From the NCBI GenBank assembly GCA_022829145.1, contig CM040748.1, positions 1,721,501-1,785,500 of the forward strand: 64,000 nucleotides of DNA. Direction: 5' to 3'. The stretch comes from Albula goreensis. Lineage: Eukaryota; Chordata; Actinopteri; Albuliformes; Albulidae. The position numbers and the translations under genes were made by a program. How positions within the stretch are numbered: position 1 is the stretch's first letter; the number at the start of each line of letters is the position of its first letter. Positions 12,641 to 32,972 of the stretch are shown piece after piece. Under the pieces are notes generated by a model, which worked only from the letters and a program-made list of their open reading frames with translations, made no database searches and had not been told where the DNA came from.

Positions 12641-14367
12641 GTGATATTATTTGGCTTAACTCATTGAAGTCTGCGGCCACCTGACGGGCTATACATAAAC
12701 ACACATCAGAGCGCCCGGAGGAGCGCTGACCTTCCGTCCGAGCCAAACTGCGCCGAGTGGAAACCCTGCATTTTAATATGCATCAATAACCCCACCACTC
12801 TTACATCATACTAAATACAGACGAGTCAAGTTCATGACAGTTCAAATTCTTATGAATTTTGGGAAATTGTTCACTAGTTTAGGAATGAACTATTCTGGCG
12901 ATGCAATACGTACTTTCAGAAAATGTTTCAACTCAAGTTGACATGTAAACGCAGTGCAATAGACACATACCACTTCTACTGTTTTTTCAAAAGTTTTGCT
13001 TTATGTGTTTTGTGATAGCATATTGTCGGTTTTATGGTAGCGTATTTAAAAAATGAAATTATAAAAAGACTGACTCCCTGAGACAGCACGGGATATTCTC
13101 ACGCACAGGCACAATAATAAAATAACTCAGACCAAACAGAAGTTAATTCAAACATTTAACTATAACACATCGTTTCAAATGTACATCTGGTACAATAAGT
13201 GCATTAGCAATAAGTAATAGTAGACCGCAGTAAACGCTGGACGCGTCCGTTTTTCGTCGTGCTCGGTAAGGTTCTGTTAAGAATAGCTGGGCCTATTGTC
13301 AGAGCTCTGTACAAAAACCGCAGTGCGGTTATATGCTTTATTGTGCGGGGGCGTTCAAGAATATCAGCTGTGTGGAACCATGTGCGAGGAAGACTCGGCA
13401 TCTTCACATGTTCAATGCTTTTGATATATATACACCATTCAAGTGATCTAGTGAATTCAAACGACATCACACACACATACATCAACATGCACGCATAATG
13501 TAGATATTAGAGATTACATAATACATGATATATATAATTTTTCTTAGAGTTGTGAATTCAGTTTCCCAATCTGACCCATGCCCTCCGATCGTATGTTCAT
13601 ACTGTAGCCTATTAATAACTATGGAAATAACATTCGCATAAATTCGGCAAACGTGTTAACATTCAATAAAATTACACTGAACTGTGTGACTAACAGCTCA
13701 AGTGATTTAGTCTTTAACGTTCCCCGTGTCATTTTTCATTTGAAAATGAACTCAAAGGCGAACTCTGACCCATCATCGGTTGAAATGGGCAAGGTGCCTG
13801 ATGAATAAAATAGTAAAGCTCCGCCATTGGTTACTGTTGTAAGTTATCATTGCAGACAAATGGTGGACTGAAAGCACAATAGTAAGGCCAACATAATGCG
13901 AGGCGAATACTGTAAAGCGCAAATCTAAACCATGTTAAAATAGTCCAGTTACTGCCAGTAAAACAGACTTGCTACAATCGGTTGTTTACCTGAGAACGCC
14001 ATCTAACGCAAACAAGGGGAACTACACTGTCACTCCTCGTGTGAGGACTAGAATAAAATCGACGCTAACTAACTGCACTTTAGAAATTGTGTCAATTTGT
14101 TAAATCTCCTACCAGATAAAATGTTGAAGTTAATGGCAAGCACATATCAAATTCTGGATGACAACCAACTTTCCAGCGGCTGGTTTTGTTTATGTGCAGA
14201 TGCATTTCATTCAAGGTCCTAAGCTCAGACCACTACACCATGTTCCCCTCCATCATGTATGCTATAGCCATATGGACATTTACATATAGATCTATCACCT
14301 TCTGCATGCCTCAAGCCGATACAATAAACATCAAGAAACACACAGTAAGGAAAAATAAACAATACTT
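12641..14367. other. Intergenic: left-hand gene promoter to ercc4 3' end
   Basis: About 1.7 kb, AT-rich, without recognisable genes. It contains a reversed CCAAT (CCATTGG, about 13824) and a minus-strand AATAAA near 13338, which could serve as a fallback ercc4 poly(A) signal. Confidence 0.6.
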
Positions 14368-14373
14368 TTTAAT
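14368..14373 (-). terminator. ercc4 polyadenylation signal (ATTAAA)
   Basis: ATTAAA on the minus strand about 170 nt past the ercc4 stop, followed within about 30 nt by the GU-rich run TGTGTGTTTCTTGATG. The common ATTAAA variant plus a GU element makes this the best 3'-end candidate. The next downstream AATAAA on this strand is about 1 kb further away. Confidence 0.6.
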
Positions 14374-14541
14374 AATTGTATTCATTACATGCATGTCAAA
14401 ACAGTTTAGCTTCAAAAATTTGATGGCAAAGTTTGAAAAATACCTTAAAATATTACAGACTGTGTAAAAGTGAGTTTGACCCACATATTGGGCGTACCCA
14501 CACCTTTGTGCAGTTAACTGTGAAATCGCTGGTAGCCCTGG

Positions 14542-22006
<7,465 letters not shown>

Positions 22007-22600
22007 TCTGATAAAGAACAATCACCCCCACGTAGCCTCGATCTTCCTTTGTTAAATTGAAAAGTAAATAGTAATGGTGAAAAGTTTGCATTAGCTTGCC
22101 AGATAATTTAAAAACAGTAGGAAATTAAAGTTGTTTGAAAAATATTTAATATATCGGGTACAAGCTAGTAATGTGCTAGCTAGCCGGCTAGATGTCATTG
22201 TGAACTTTTAAACTCAGCTAGCTACCAAGCTAGCTCTTGGTAGCAGGCGACGCTGTCTTATATGCACGTAATCTCGATAAACATTTCGGCTACCCGGCTA
22301 AAATGTCATGATGAAAGCATCGGGCCAATCTTAGCTGGTTTTAAAAGCAATCCTGACATTATTCACTCGACCAAACTACCGCAAGCTGTCATCTAGCAAC
22401 TACTGAGCCGCTGATTCTGAAGTGTTTTGAATGTATGAGGCGCCTGTCACGTGACATGTTGCGTTTCGTGTCAAGACAATGTGTTATTGAAACGATGGCA
22501 AAAAAATCATCGCCATCTAGCGTGTGGAGGTTTGGCAGCGCCAACAAAGTTTCATTTGCGACACGGACTGTGAACAAATTGGGAAGCATTCAACAGTGGA
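22007..22600 (-). promoter_or_regulatory. ercc4 5' flank and promoter region
   Basis: The segment upstream of the ercc4 start codon. It contains the 12-bp palindrome TGTCACGTGACA (22445-22456), a canonical E-box/CLEAR-type site for USF or MiT/TFE factors, and a CTCF-like match on the minus strand (CGCTAGATGGCG, 22511-22522). It also has CTAGCT-rich sequence at 22170-22240. No TATA box stands out. The transcription start cannot be fixed from sequence. Confidence 0.5.
22445..22456. promoter_or_regulatory. Palindromic E-box (TGTCACGTGACA)
   Basis: A perfect 12-bp palindrome around CACGTG, about 440 bp upstream of the ercc4 start codon. The GTCACGTGAC core is the preferred site of USF and MiT/TFE factors. 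Confidence 0.5.
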
Positions 22601-23672
22601 GCTAAACAAAATGTCAGATTGCAAGTTGCAAACTCTCAAAGATGAACAGTTTATTCATTAACAAAATGTTCATATCCTTTTGAAACTCTATGCTAAAGCT
22701 ATTCGGTTCAGTCCAGGAGGCAAAACAGGGAAATAAAGTTAACAAAAAGAGATGTGCAGCAAAAATAAATTGAGATGACTGCTCAAGATCATGTGTCCAA
22801 ATGAAGTAATATAAGTTATATTATGATAACAGAGAATTCTAGAGAAGTAGCCTAACAGACCTCTGATATCCCATAACCTTGCCAAAACACAGGGAAAATG
22901 ATCACAGTTTCCAGCCAAGTTATTTTCCAAAAGGAAAAAAACAAACATAAATCTGCTCCTAGAGGCCAGAGGGTCAATGTGGAAATGAATCACACTGTGA
23001 CGTGCACATGTAGTCTCACCAGCAGTCTGGAGCCGAGTTATCAAACCTCAATTCTGAGTTGAGTCTCAAGTCCTCAGTGTTTCAGTCGGAGTTGAGTCTG
23101 AGTCACAAAGGTCAAATCCAAGTGAAGTCCGAGTCAAATCCTTCCCCCCACCTCCCTGCGCTGAGCTCATATTCGAGGCACCAAGGTCTAATCAGCTTTA
23201 AGTTCCCCCAAATCACTTCTTGTTACTACTTGAGCTTACATTACAATTTCTACAGACGTATTTGAACAATGTTAGCACATGGCCTGCAGCGCAATTGATT
23301 TTAGTCCGAGTCAAGAATCGAGTCATGAAATCTGTGTCCAGGACCTGAGCACTACAGCACTGCTCACCAGCAGCAGCACTTCACTGAGCACTGGGCTGCC
23401 GATCCGAAAGAGGAGCTGAATGGCTGAACAACACTATATCACAGCCATAACAACAGCTTCACACATCTGGGATTTTGTGATAGATCTATCCATTCTGTTT
23501 AAATCATGTGCTAATAGAGCACATAACTAGTGTAAAAATGGAAAATGACACACAAATCACATCACAGGGTCGACCTACATTTCTGTCTTACATTAATATG
23601 TAACTTGGGTGATTCTTGATGATGGCATAGTTTTTCAGAAAACGTCCGACATACAAATAAAAGCCTTGATAT

Positions 23673-23703
<31 letters not shown>

Positions 23704-24570
23704 TTTGTCTAATGTTCTTCAGTAGGAAGTGCAAACTTGCACGATCGGTGAAGGACTGAGAGCTGTGAAACAGTACACTCTCACCCTCTGTTGGTGAAAA
23801 CATTATCTGCAGTGAGTCAAAAATAAATTGAGGCCACATGGTTCACAATTGGACTCAGCAAAAATGTGTCAAGTGGAATCAGAAAAATGCAGTCAGCAAT
23901 CTTATTAAGACAGCCAGAAAGACGCCTCGCAGATCAGAGGTCACCACTGATATTCCAGAGTAAAACAGCAGAATGCTTGCATGGTGAAACGATGAGCATC
24001 TCCATTCTTCTCCATGCCGTTCGTAATTCTACCTCGTCAGGCGTGATGCCTTTGCCCTGAAAACCCACGCTTTAGCGGCGTCAGAGGTGTGAGTTTGATC
24101 AGAGCCCAGAATAGAGCAGGCAGGCGGAGTGGAGCAGAGGGGGCTGACTCTAGCGGACTCGTTTGACGGAAGAGCACAGCGCAGCCCATCAACAACCCTG
24201 TCTCTGAGCGATACAGGCTTAAACGTGTTAAGTGACTCATCGCAGCTCAGTTGCGCCCAGTCAATGTGGGGTACAGGAGAAGAGCAGCAGTGAATCTGAT
24301 AACACGGGGGTGCAACAAAATCAAGTATGGGTAAAAGAAACAATTATATCATGAGACGAGAAACGACAGAGCATCTGGCAATTAAATAATGAAACCATGT
24401 GGGGGGCAATGTCTCCTGCCAGGTCACCAGGTCTCCATTCGCATGCCTTCAAATGACAACAGTCAGCTTCAACCTTTATACCAAACATTCATGGATACCT
24501 CAGCAACAATAGTGTCAATACAGTTTCAACTCACTTGAAACTCTACAGAACTAATTACACATAGATCTGT
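22600..24570. other. Intergenic, with a GAGTC-rich repeat and (TTTA)n
   Basis: No coding frame. At 23049-23345 the pentamer GAGTC/GACTC recurs many times (GAGTTGAGTCTCAAGTC, CCGAGTCAAG), as in a known class of fish interspersed low-complexity sequence. A (TTTA)9 run lies at 23671-23706. Confidence 0.6.
23671..23706. repeat. (TTTA)n microsatellite
   Basis: Nine tetranucleotide units. Confidence 0.95.
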
Positions 24571-24571
24571 G

Positions 24572-24832
24572 AGGACTGGAGTTAAACCTGCAGACACTGC
24601 AGCCCTCCAGGACTGGAGTTAAACCTGCAGACATTGTGGCCCTCCAGGACTGGTGTTAAACCTGCAGACACTGTGGCCCTCTAGGACTGGAGTTAAACCT
24701 GCAGACACTGTGGCCCTCTAGGACTGGAGTTAAACCTGCAGACACTGTGGCCCTCCGGGGCTGGAGTTAAACCTGCAGACACTGCAGCCCTCCAGGACTG
24801 GAGTTAAACCTGCAGACCCTGTGGCCCTCCAA
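24572..24832. repeat. 37-bp minisatellite, about 7 copies
   Basis: Unit GGACTGGAGTTAAACCTGCA then GACACTGTGGCCCTCCA, with 1-3 differences between copies. In reverse the unit reads GGAGGGCCACAGTGTCTGC, which resembles part of a common fish interspersed repeat. Confidence 0.95.
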
Positions 24833-25993
24833 GTTTTACACATCCCTAATTAATTTAAAAATTATGACTATTATGTGTAATCTATCTATTGTAAACTAGT
24901 TTCTTGCTAAATCACTGACCCATACACCTGATATTTTTTTTTCTCCAACTGATCATCAACATGTGTTTATACACAGCCATCTACGCAGTTACTGACAATT
25001 AGGGATTTTTTTCCCTTAGTTATGAAATTATGTAATATACCTTACAATGCACAAAAATAGCAGAGTTATTAGAATACAACAGTGGAATATGTCTGTGATT
25101 CTAAGGATAATTACCACAGGGATATTTTAGTCTTACTTATTCCTTCTTATTCCCAGACTCTTTCCACACATTTTATGTCTTATAAAACGCAACCCTTCCA
25201 GGGTGAGTTATTCTTATGCGCAGATATCACCCTTAAACTCTTATTTACAGGAGGCGAGGACAGTAATGTCGACAGGGAGCCGTGAGACAATCGCAGCCTG
25301 ACAGAGGTGCTCACTGGGAAGCCTGAGGCTGTGTTTGAAGTCAGTGTACTAACAACGTGGGCCTGCTGCAGGTGGGTCTGTGCACCACACTCTCTCTGAG
25401 AGCCTGTCAGTGGAAATTGAAATAGCCCGCCCTGGGAATGGGTCCAGCACCCGGGCCTCTCCACACGTTTTGCTGAATTGATTGCGTTGGTGAGTTAGGA
25501 TGGAGTCACGCGGTCACCGGGGCACCACCAAGCAGAATCAGCTCCATCAACGTTTAAACTGATTACCTGAGGACTTTCTCTCCCGCCCCAGTCAGGCACA
25601 TAAATCTGTCATATGAAAAACAGTCTCTGTGGTGCTGAACTTGTGCATCAGGAAAAAGTGGAGCGAGAAGTGAGACATGCGAAAGTGTCAGTGTGTATTT
25701 TTCAGAATCTGCTCCTGTCCAGAATTACAGGGGGAAATTCACAGGCGCAGCTGTGCTGGATTCCAGCACCAGGCGGGCGAAGGCCTCAGACCCTGCAGCA
25801 CCATGCTGGAGCTGCGCTTGGGTGCCAAGAGTGCTTTATGTTCATCAAAGGAATCTAATACTGCAACATCAGCTGGAAATTCATCCCAAATGCTTTGCTG
25901 TATGAGCATGCTCACCAGTGTGTGCTGGATAAAGGAGCATTACCAGGACTGAGACCTGTACTGACTCCTGGGGCTGAGACAGGCTTATGACAC

Positions 25994-26034
25994 TGGCAGG
26001 TACCTCACCGTTTAAACCAGTGAGGTACCTGCCA
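25994..26034. repeat. Perfect 15-bp inverted repeat with 11-nt loop
   Basis: TGGCAGGTACCTCAC (25994-26008) and its exact complement GTGAGGTACCTGCCA (26020-26034) flank a loop that itself contains GTTTAAAC. No coding or RNA-gene context. Confidence 0.9.
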
Positions 26035-26296
26035 TTAATGACTTGGGAAGCCTTGAAAAATGATTGTATGTCTTTTCCAATTTATACATGCAAACATTTC
26101 AAACCAGGAAGGAATGCGTTATGAATACCTTCTTATCAAGAGGCTAAGAGCTAACTACCTCTCAGTACAATCTTCAGTGGCAAACAAGCTGTTTTGCCAA
26201 CGGGAAGAGGTGTTAAATATCATCCATGTAATTGTTTCTGAGTGTATTGCAGTTTTATTTTATGAAACTACGGAATAAGAAAATGTTTAATTTCGA

Positions 26297-26310
26297 TCAC
26301 TAGAGGGCAG
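26297..26310 (+). promoter_or_regulatory. CTCF-like site
   Basis: TCACTAGAGGGCAG fits the CTCF core. Sequence match only. Confidence 0.4.
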
Positions 26311-27889
26311 TAGAGCACTACGTTCAGTTGTCCATATGGCATAAAACGACCTTTGAGATTTAACTTTGATCATGGACACATAAAAAATTAAATTTGGCGT
26401 GTTCCTCCCTCAAAAAACAAGCAGAACAAAATGCATGCTTTAGAAAAAAAAACTACATCCAGCTATAAACCACAATCTGGGTTTCGTATCTGTCAAGATC
26501 TCTGACTACTTTCAGAATGTTTCGACACCCTGATTAATCAGAGATTCTTCACTGCAGTGTCTCATTAGACGCGCTGTTAGATGCTGAGTTTCATACACAT
26601 CTTTCCTGCACTTCATCCCTCTTTGCTTCTGGGTTTGGAATGAACTTTGAATAGCAGATACATAGAATTATGTTCAATATCTCATGCAGTTTTCAATATA
26701 TTTGATTTTAATATTTAATTCACTTGAATATTGTAAAAGAAGCATGCTATTAGCACCACTCATTTAAAAATGAAAAAGGACCGTACTGTGCCCACAGTCT
26801 TCTCTGGTGTAGCTCATGATCACATGCAAACAAATGAGTCGCTCCACGCTGAGATGTCTTTGCTGCCATTTTTGGTCTCATATATCAGAAAACACAAGGA
26901 ATATTCAGGGCTTAAAGATCTCTTATCTCATATCTAATCTATTAAGTGAGCATCTTGCTAAGGAGATTAGACTTTGTGCATGAAACCAGGGGTCATAACT
27001 TTTACAGTGTGTACATGACACACCAGCTAGCTGTACTGGTAAGGATTTATATGGCTCAAAACACTGTAAGATTATATATAGCTCTAGGACAGAAACACAA
27101 GCCTTTTAACACTGGCTATTGTAACGTGGACTAAATGGGAAAGTAGATATTATTTTGCTATTTCACCACAAGGGAGTAAAATCACAGAGCTCAATAATGA
27201 GAGTTATTTTTCAATAACATACAGGCCTCAAAGTCAGAATTGGAGTCTGAATCTGAGGTAAGACTGACATTTATGTTAAGTGCAGCTGGCCCCAGGGGCT
27301 TTCTGGGAAAACGCAGCAGCGAGAGGTGAACCCTTTCAAATATCCACATTGAACCTCACACTGCAACTCATCTCCCAAGAATATTCCATTTAAAAGCAGC
27401 ATTCAGCATCCCTCTTCCAGGAGAAACACTCATGTTCGCCCAGTGAGGAGGCCGGAGCTGGGAGCTGGAGGACCCAGGGTGCAGCTCTCTCTGGACTCTG
27501 ATGGAGCCATCTGGTGCAGGAGGAGAGACAGGAGACAGAGTCAACATTAACAATTCAGGCAGAATCACGGGCCTTTTTATTACAGATTAATTCACTTCAA
27601 AGGATACTCATCTGGAAATGTTTCATTTGCTGCACCAATGTGTTATAAAATCAGCACTGCCGTGCACATGAAGAATGTAGGCTGATAACAGGTAACGCTA
27701 TGAATGTTTATAGAGAACTGCATAAAGAATTCTGTTCAAATATCCATCTCCGCATCTCTGTTAGCAAATCACGTATCTGTACTTATGCTTGTTAGAAGCC
27801 ATTGTGCTGTGAGTGAGTTATGCAGTTTACTTTGCTAAACACATAATTAATGGCTGTTTATAAAGGCGATTAGAGTTATGTAGTTTTGG

Positions 27890-27964
27890 CAAGAATACAA
27901 TGGCTATGCCCTACCTGAGAATCAAACCTGCAACCTCTGAATTACCAGCCCAGTTCCCTCATTC
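27890..27964 (-). mobile_element. tRNA-derived SINE fragment
   Basis: On the minus strand GGGCTGGTAATTCAGAGGTT is followed by GCAGGTTTGATTCTCAGG and GGCATAGCCATTGTA. This is the B-box half of a tRNA-like head plus the start of the body of a fish SINE family. The A-box end and the 3' tail are missing. Confidence 0.5.
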
Positions 27965-28394
27965 TAAAATATGGGCATACATTTATTTGTAGTGGGACTT
28001 GCTCAATATTTGGTGTAAGTTTTGGAAAGCCGTGCTAAAGAAAGGCGGTTCCCAGGCCAGTCCTTCCATCTGCAGAGTGCTGAATCCACAGAAAAGCCGA
28101 AGAGCTTTCAGAGGGTTGGGAAATGGATTAATAATCGGGCCCTTTTTGTTCTCCCCTTTTTTCTCTCAGGCAGTTATTTTTTCAGCTCTTAGGAGAGAAT
28201 TCCTGCTTTATTTGAGGTATTTTGTTTCATATAGGATTAAGGTTTGACACTGACCATCTTTATGCTCTTTCTGCCTCTGCTGTTCCAGTTTAACTGGCTC
28301 AGCCATTCCACGTCCATAAACCATACATGCTATTGCTGAGAAATGGTGTAGATACAGTTTTCATAGCTGTTGACTGTTACGGCTAGCTATGTTG

Positions 28395-28409
28395 GCTCCC
28401 CCTAGTGGA
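28395..28409 (-). promoter_or_regulatory. CTCF-like site
   Basis: The minus strand reads TCCACTAGGGGGAGC, a close match to the CTCF core. Confidence 0.4.
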
Positions 28410-30451
28410 CGACAAGAACCTGACAACCCTCTCCAAAAGGCACATCTACAATCTATCTTGTTGACAGACGACTATTTTACATGTATACATTTACATAATA
28501 AATCATTAACATTAACCCTAATCAAATAATAAACACTTCCATTCAATACTCCACTGATTCTTTGTAGTCTTGAGAAATATCAGAGTCAGCCATGATAAAT
28601 GGCTGCATGTTACCGTACAAATTAGTGGACCATCTGTTGCAGAACTCAGTGAGTGCTGATTAATATGCTTTAAATAGCAATGTGTTAAGTAAAGATACAA
28701 ATCACACTCTGAACTAATTATAGGGGCTGTTATTTGTTGGAGATGAAGTGGGGAGAATGCTAAGCTCATGTGTTTCTCCCACAGTGGGGGTGCCCTGTGA
28801 AGTTCTGAGCACTGATTCACACTGTTACAGAAAGGTTGCGAAAGCGAGGACCGGCAGCCCCACCTCCAGATGAAGACAGCATTGAATCCTGAAGCACAGT
28901 ACCTGTAGTTTTGTCTTTGCATTACCGAGCAATAAAAAACATCCGAACTGTGCTCCTCTGTGGGTCCTTGACATCCATTACAAATTCATTTAGTTTATTA
29001 CCTCCCTGTCTGCTCGGATATGAATGAAGGGACACACCTCAGTCCCGCTGGCTTCCGCTCTCTCTGACAGTCATTAGCCTTTTCAGACTCAAGCTGTTCT
29101 GGAGCTCTGCTGAAATACAACAGAAAACCTGGAAAACCTCACTTGTCAGCTGCCTTTATTTACTTAATGTGTTGCAGGAGACTAAAAGGATGAGCTGGAA
29201 TATTAGAGCACTGATAGCACCATTTTAGAAAACTCCACAGAGCCATAGCAAAAAAAAAAAAAACCTGTTAAGAGCAGAAAAAAGAAAAAAAGCCTCCTTT
29301 TCTATCGAATTTATGGTTCTGATATGGAGGTATGAAGCAGCGTCTCAGTCTGTCAGATCCATTTTAGCTAAACAGAGCGATGCAGAACAGTAATAAAAAA
29401 ACAGAAATACTGCGTGGAGGCAAGGGAAGGGAGATATATGACTCCGGAAAGTAAATTTGCGGAGAATAAGAAAACAGGACCAAAACAAATAGACATCCTG
29501 GCCTCGGTGAAATACTGCGGTGACTTGAGTTGTAAGAAAACATATTGGATGCATATTTCAGGCAGGTCTGGCAGCCTGGAGACGGGGTGGAAATGTGTGA
29601 AGATAGTGTCAAACAGGGACTGGGGCTGCTCTCTGTGTGGGAGGCACAGAGACGTACACTCATTAAACAATACCGAAGATCTCCCCAAAACGAGAGCAAC
29701 GTCACCTCTGTCAACATCAAAGCGCACGAGATCGATGAGCTCAAATGAAAACAAAATCCTATCTTGATTTAAAGCATAACAACACTGTGGAACAAAAAAA
29801 AAATACATTCAATTGAAATTGAAATGCAGGGGACCCTTGTGTGTTGAGAGGGGTCAAGTGTGGCAGTGGAGAGAGACATTAGCTAAAGAGATGCAGAGCT
29901 GAAGCAGGGCTGAAGCTGAGCTGAAGCAGGGCTCTCTGCGTGCACACAGCAGCTTCACCTCCCTCCATGGGCACAGAGAGCTCTCCACAGGCGGCGATGA
30001 GGATGCCCACTGACTAATCCCTCCTCACTCACCCGCCCCTGCACACACAGCGTGGATCAGTGTTCACAAACATAGGCACAGCACTTTAAATGGAAGGACG
30101 GATGTTGCTGTACCTTTGAAATGCAACAAAACACCAAAAAAGTGGTATTCACTTTGGATAATGCATTACAAACATAATAATAAACAGTTTATCATAATGA
30201 AAAACCTACTCATTAATTATTTTATGTGATTTACTCATGTGTATGTGAACGTTAGTAAAATAGTCTATCTGCGGCTGGTTTTGTAATCACACCTGGTCAC
30301 CAATGGCAACTGACCCGGTGCTCAGATCAGCCTTACAGGTGAACTATGGTCTGGCTCAGGCACCAAGGGGGCAGGCAGTAGTGGTTACCAAGATCAGCCT
30401 ATCTCAAGCACAGGGCATTGCAATTTACTAATGTTTAATAATGACTATAAA

Positions 30452-31290
30452 CAGCTGCATGTTAATGCCTGCACACCGCAGTCTGCTTCAGCTGCGTGTT
30501 AATGCCTGCACACCCCCGTCTGCTTCAGCTGCATGTTAATGCCTGCACACCCCCGTCTGCTTCAGCTGCATGTTCATGCCTGCACACCCCCGTCTGCTTC
30601 AGCTGCGTGTTAATGCCTGCACACCCCCGTCTGCTTCAGCTGCATGTTAATGCCTGCACACCCCCGTCTGCTACAGCTGCATGTTAATGCCTGCACACCC
30701 CCGTCTGCTTCAGCTGCGTGTTCATGCCTGCACACCCCCGTCTGCTTCAGCTGCGTGTTAATGCCTGCACACCGCAGTCTGCTTCAGCTGCGTGTTAATG
30801 CCTGCACACCCCCATCTGCTTCAGCTGCGTGTCAATGCCTGCACACCCCCGTCTGCTTCAGCTGCGTGTTAATGCCTGCACACCCCCGTCTGCTACAGCT
30901 GCGTGTTAATGCCTGCACACCCCCGTCTGCTTCAGCTGCATGTTAATGCCTGCACACCCCCGTCTGCTACAGCTGCATGTTAATGCCTGCACACCCCCGT
31001 CTGCTTCAGCTGCGTGTTAATGCCTGCACACCCCCGTCTGCTTCAGCTGCGTGTTAATGCCTGCACACCCCCGTCTGCTTCAGCTGCGTGTTCATGCCTG
31101 CACACCCCCGTCTGCTTCAGCTGCGTGTTAATGCCTGCACACCCCGTCTGCTTCAGCTGCGTGTTCATGCCTGCACACCCCCGTCTGCTTCAGCTGCGTG
31201 TTAATGCCTGCACACCCCCGTCTGCTTCAGCTACGTGTTCATGCCTGCACACCCCCATCTGCTTCAGCTGCGTGTTAATGCCTGCACACT
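30452..31290. repeat. 37-bp minisatellite, about 22-23 copies
   Basis: Unit CAGCTGCGTGTTAATGCCTG plus CACACCCCCGTCTGCTT, highly uniform. Variant positions: GCGTG/GCATG, TTAATG/TTCATG, CTTCAG/CTACAG and CCCCCG/CCGCAG. The unit has no plus-strand stop, so long but meaningless open frames run through it. Confidence 0.97.
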
Positions 31291-32972
31291 TTACTAATGG
31301 TTCATTAATGATTTGATGTAGTTCTGAAAATGTTGCACAATGACAATTATCAATGAACACATGGTGCCCTTTTCATTTTTTCTCACAGTGCACTCAGTGA
31401 GACTGCTAAGGGACCTGTTGAAAGCGCGTTTTTGCCAAGTCGATGTAGATTACACTCCGTGATAATGAAGTGAAGTGGTAGCTGACCCCGCTGTTCTCTA
31501 AGCCCGAGTGACTTTCAGGACCATGGACAGCACCTTCTTCACCCGCAGCAGTGGTCTGTATCTCTGGCTACCAGCCAGCTATTCTGGGGCTGATCGCTGC
31601 TTTCATCAGGCCTGCTGTGAAGGCACACCCTGCCTTTACCAGCAGAGATAACCTTTTTCCAAAGGTAATCATACATATAGGTCTTTTGGATCAGATTGAC
31701 CACAAGATGAGTCTATAAAAAAAACGCTGTTATAACACAAACAGTGTCCTGCTGCCCAAACCTCTGCACTTACAGAGCAGCAGAGCTGGATTTGCCCTCT
31801 GTTTAGTTTGCTTTTCTCCAGGATAGAGGGACAAAGTCTTCTTTCCTCTTGAGTTTTTCAGTTTTAGATTTCTCTCTGCATGACAGATTACTGAGCAATA
31901 TCTGTGTGTAGTTTAGCTTCTCCCAGACATGTTTATGCTTCTGTCCTCCCAGCTGTAGTTTTGAATCACCCAGTCTAACCCATTTTACACATGGCCTGTT
32001 TTTCTGTGGTTTGCTCTGAGATCATTATTTTGTTAAGAGCACTATTCTAATATTGAATAATTTAACTGACAATGAGTGTTCATTGAGTGTTTGCTGTGTA
32101 AGTGCCATACAAATGCAGGTTACGGGTTTGATCAGGTCTCTACATCTGGGGGGGAAAAAACACAAGCAAATTGCATGTAGACATTTCAGCTTATTTCCTC
32201 ATAGGTGTTCTGCAGCATGTGATCAGAGCCCCCCCCGCTGCGTTCACGGTGGGGTGCTGACAGAGCTAAGGAGGCGAGTGTCTTAGGAGGGCCCCTGAGA
32301 GCCCAACCCAGTGGATGAAGGAGAGTTTAGCTGCAGCGAGCAATGGCCACGACGCCCCCCCCCCCAGGAACCAGCACAACCCCCCCACTCCCTCCTGCCT
32401 CTTCACATCTGTAGCATCATGGTTTTGTTACTGATACAGAAACACAAAAGGCGACTGCAACAAAAGGAGTCTGCATGGAAATGAGACTGCAGAAAGAGGC
32501 TCTGTATTCCACTTTCCAGTGCTCCACATCCCACTGAAATATGAACACCTCACAACATCCATTTTGTTCAATAAAATATGAATTTATGTTATATATATAT
32601 ATTTTTACATTACAAATCATAAATACAGTTTATGCTTCATTTGAATCCTATTATATCCCTTACTCCAAAGCAGCTTCAAGGCAAGAGAGGTGTTTAAACC
32701 TTTCTTAGTCTGTAATTCCCTTAAATCCTAATACCAACACATGAAAACATAAATTGAGATATAAAAACACATACTTAATAAGCTATGAAAAAAAATTGTT
32801 GGCACATGTCTTTGACAACAGATAAAGACTATCATGTTTCTTGTTGAATAAATTCAGCGTTATATGGTGAAAATAAATGACAGAAACATATACCCTCTCT
32901 TGTTTTGCTCTGCTAACTGGTCAGCCATCCTGATTGGCAGGTCTGAAGCTCTGCAGGTAAGCTGTCTAGACT
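31291..32972. other. Intergenic, no gene recognised
   Basis: Only short unsupported frames. Contains a poly-C run and an AT-rich stretch near 32.58 kb. Confidence 0.6.
32355..32365. repeat. Poly-C run
   Basis: Eleven consecutive C in an intergenic region. A similar C run lies at 42471-42481. Confidence 0.85.

Larger units (their letters stand above)
24833..30451. other. Intergenic, no gene recognised
   Basis: Only short, unsupported frames. Contains a perfect inverted repeat at 25994-26034, CTCF-like sites at 26297-26310 and 28395-28409, and a SINE fragment at 27890-27964, each listed separately. Confidence 0.6.

Noticed and set aside
13204-13498. Paired open frames on both strands near 13.3 kb
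   Set aside because: About 80-94 codons each, overlapping, without recognisable features; likely chance in intergenic DNA.
30452-31290. CRISPR-like regular repeats (also considered for 35.8, 45.3 and 57.8 kb)
   Set aside because: The arrays are head-to-tail units with no unique spacers, in a vertebrate locus; they are minisatellites.
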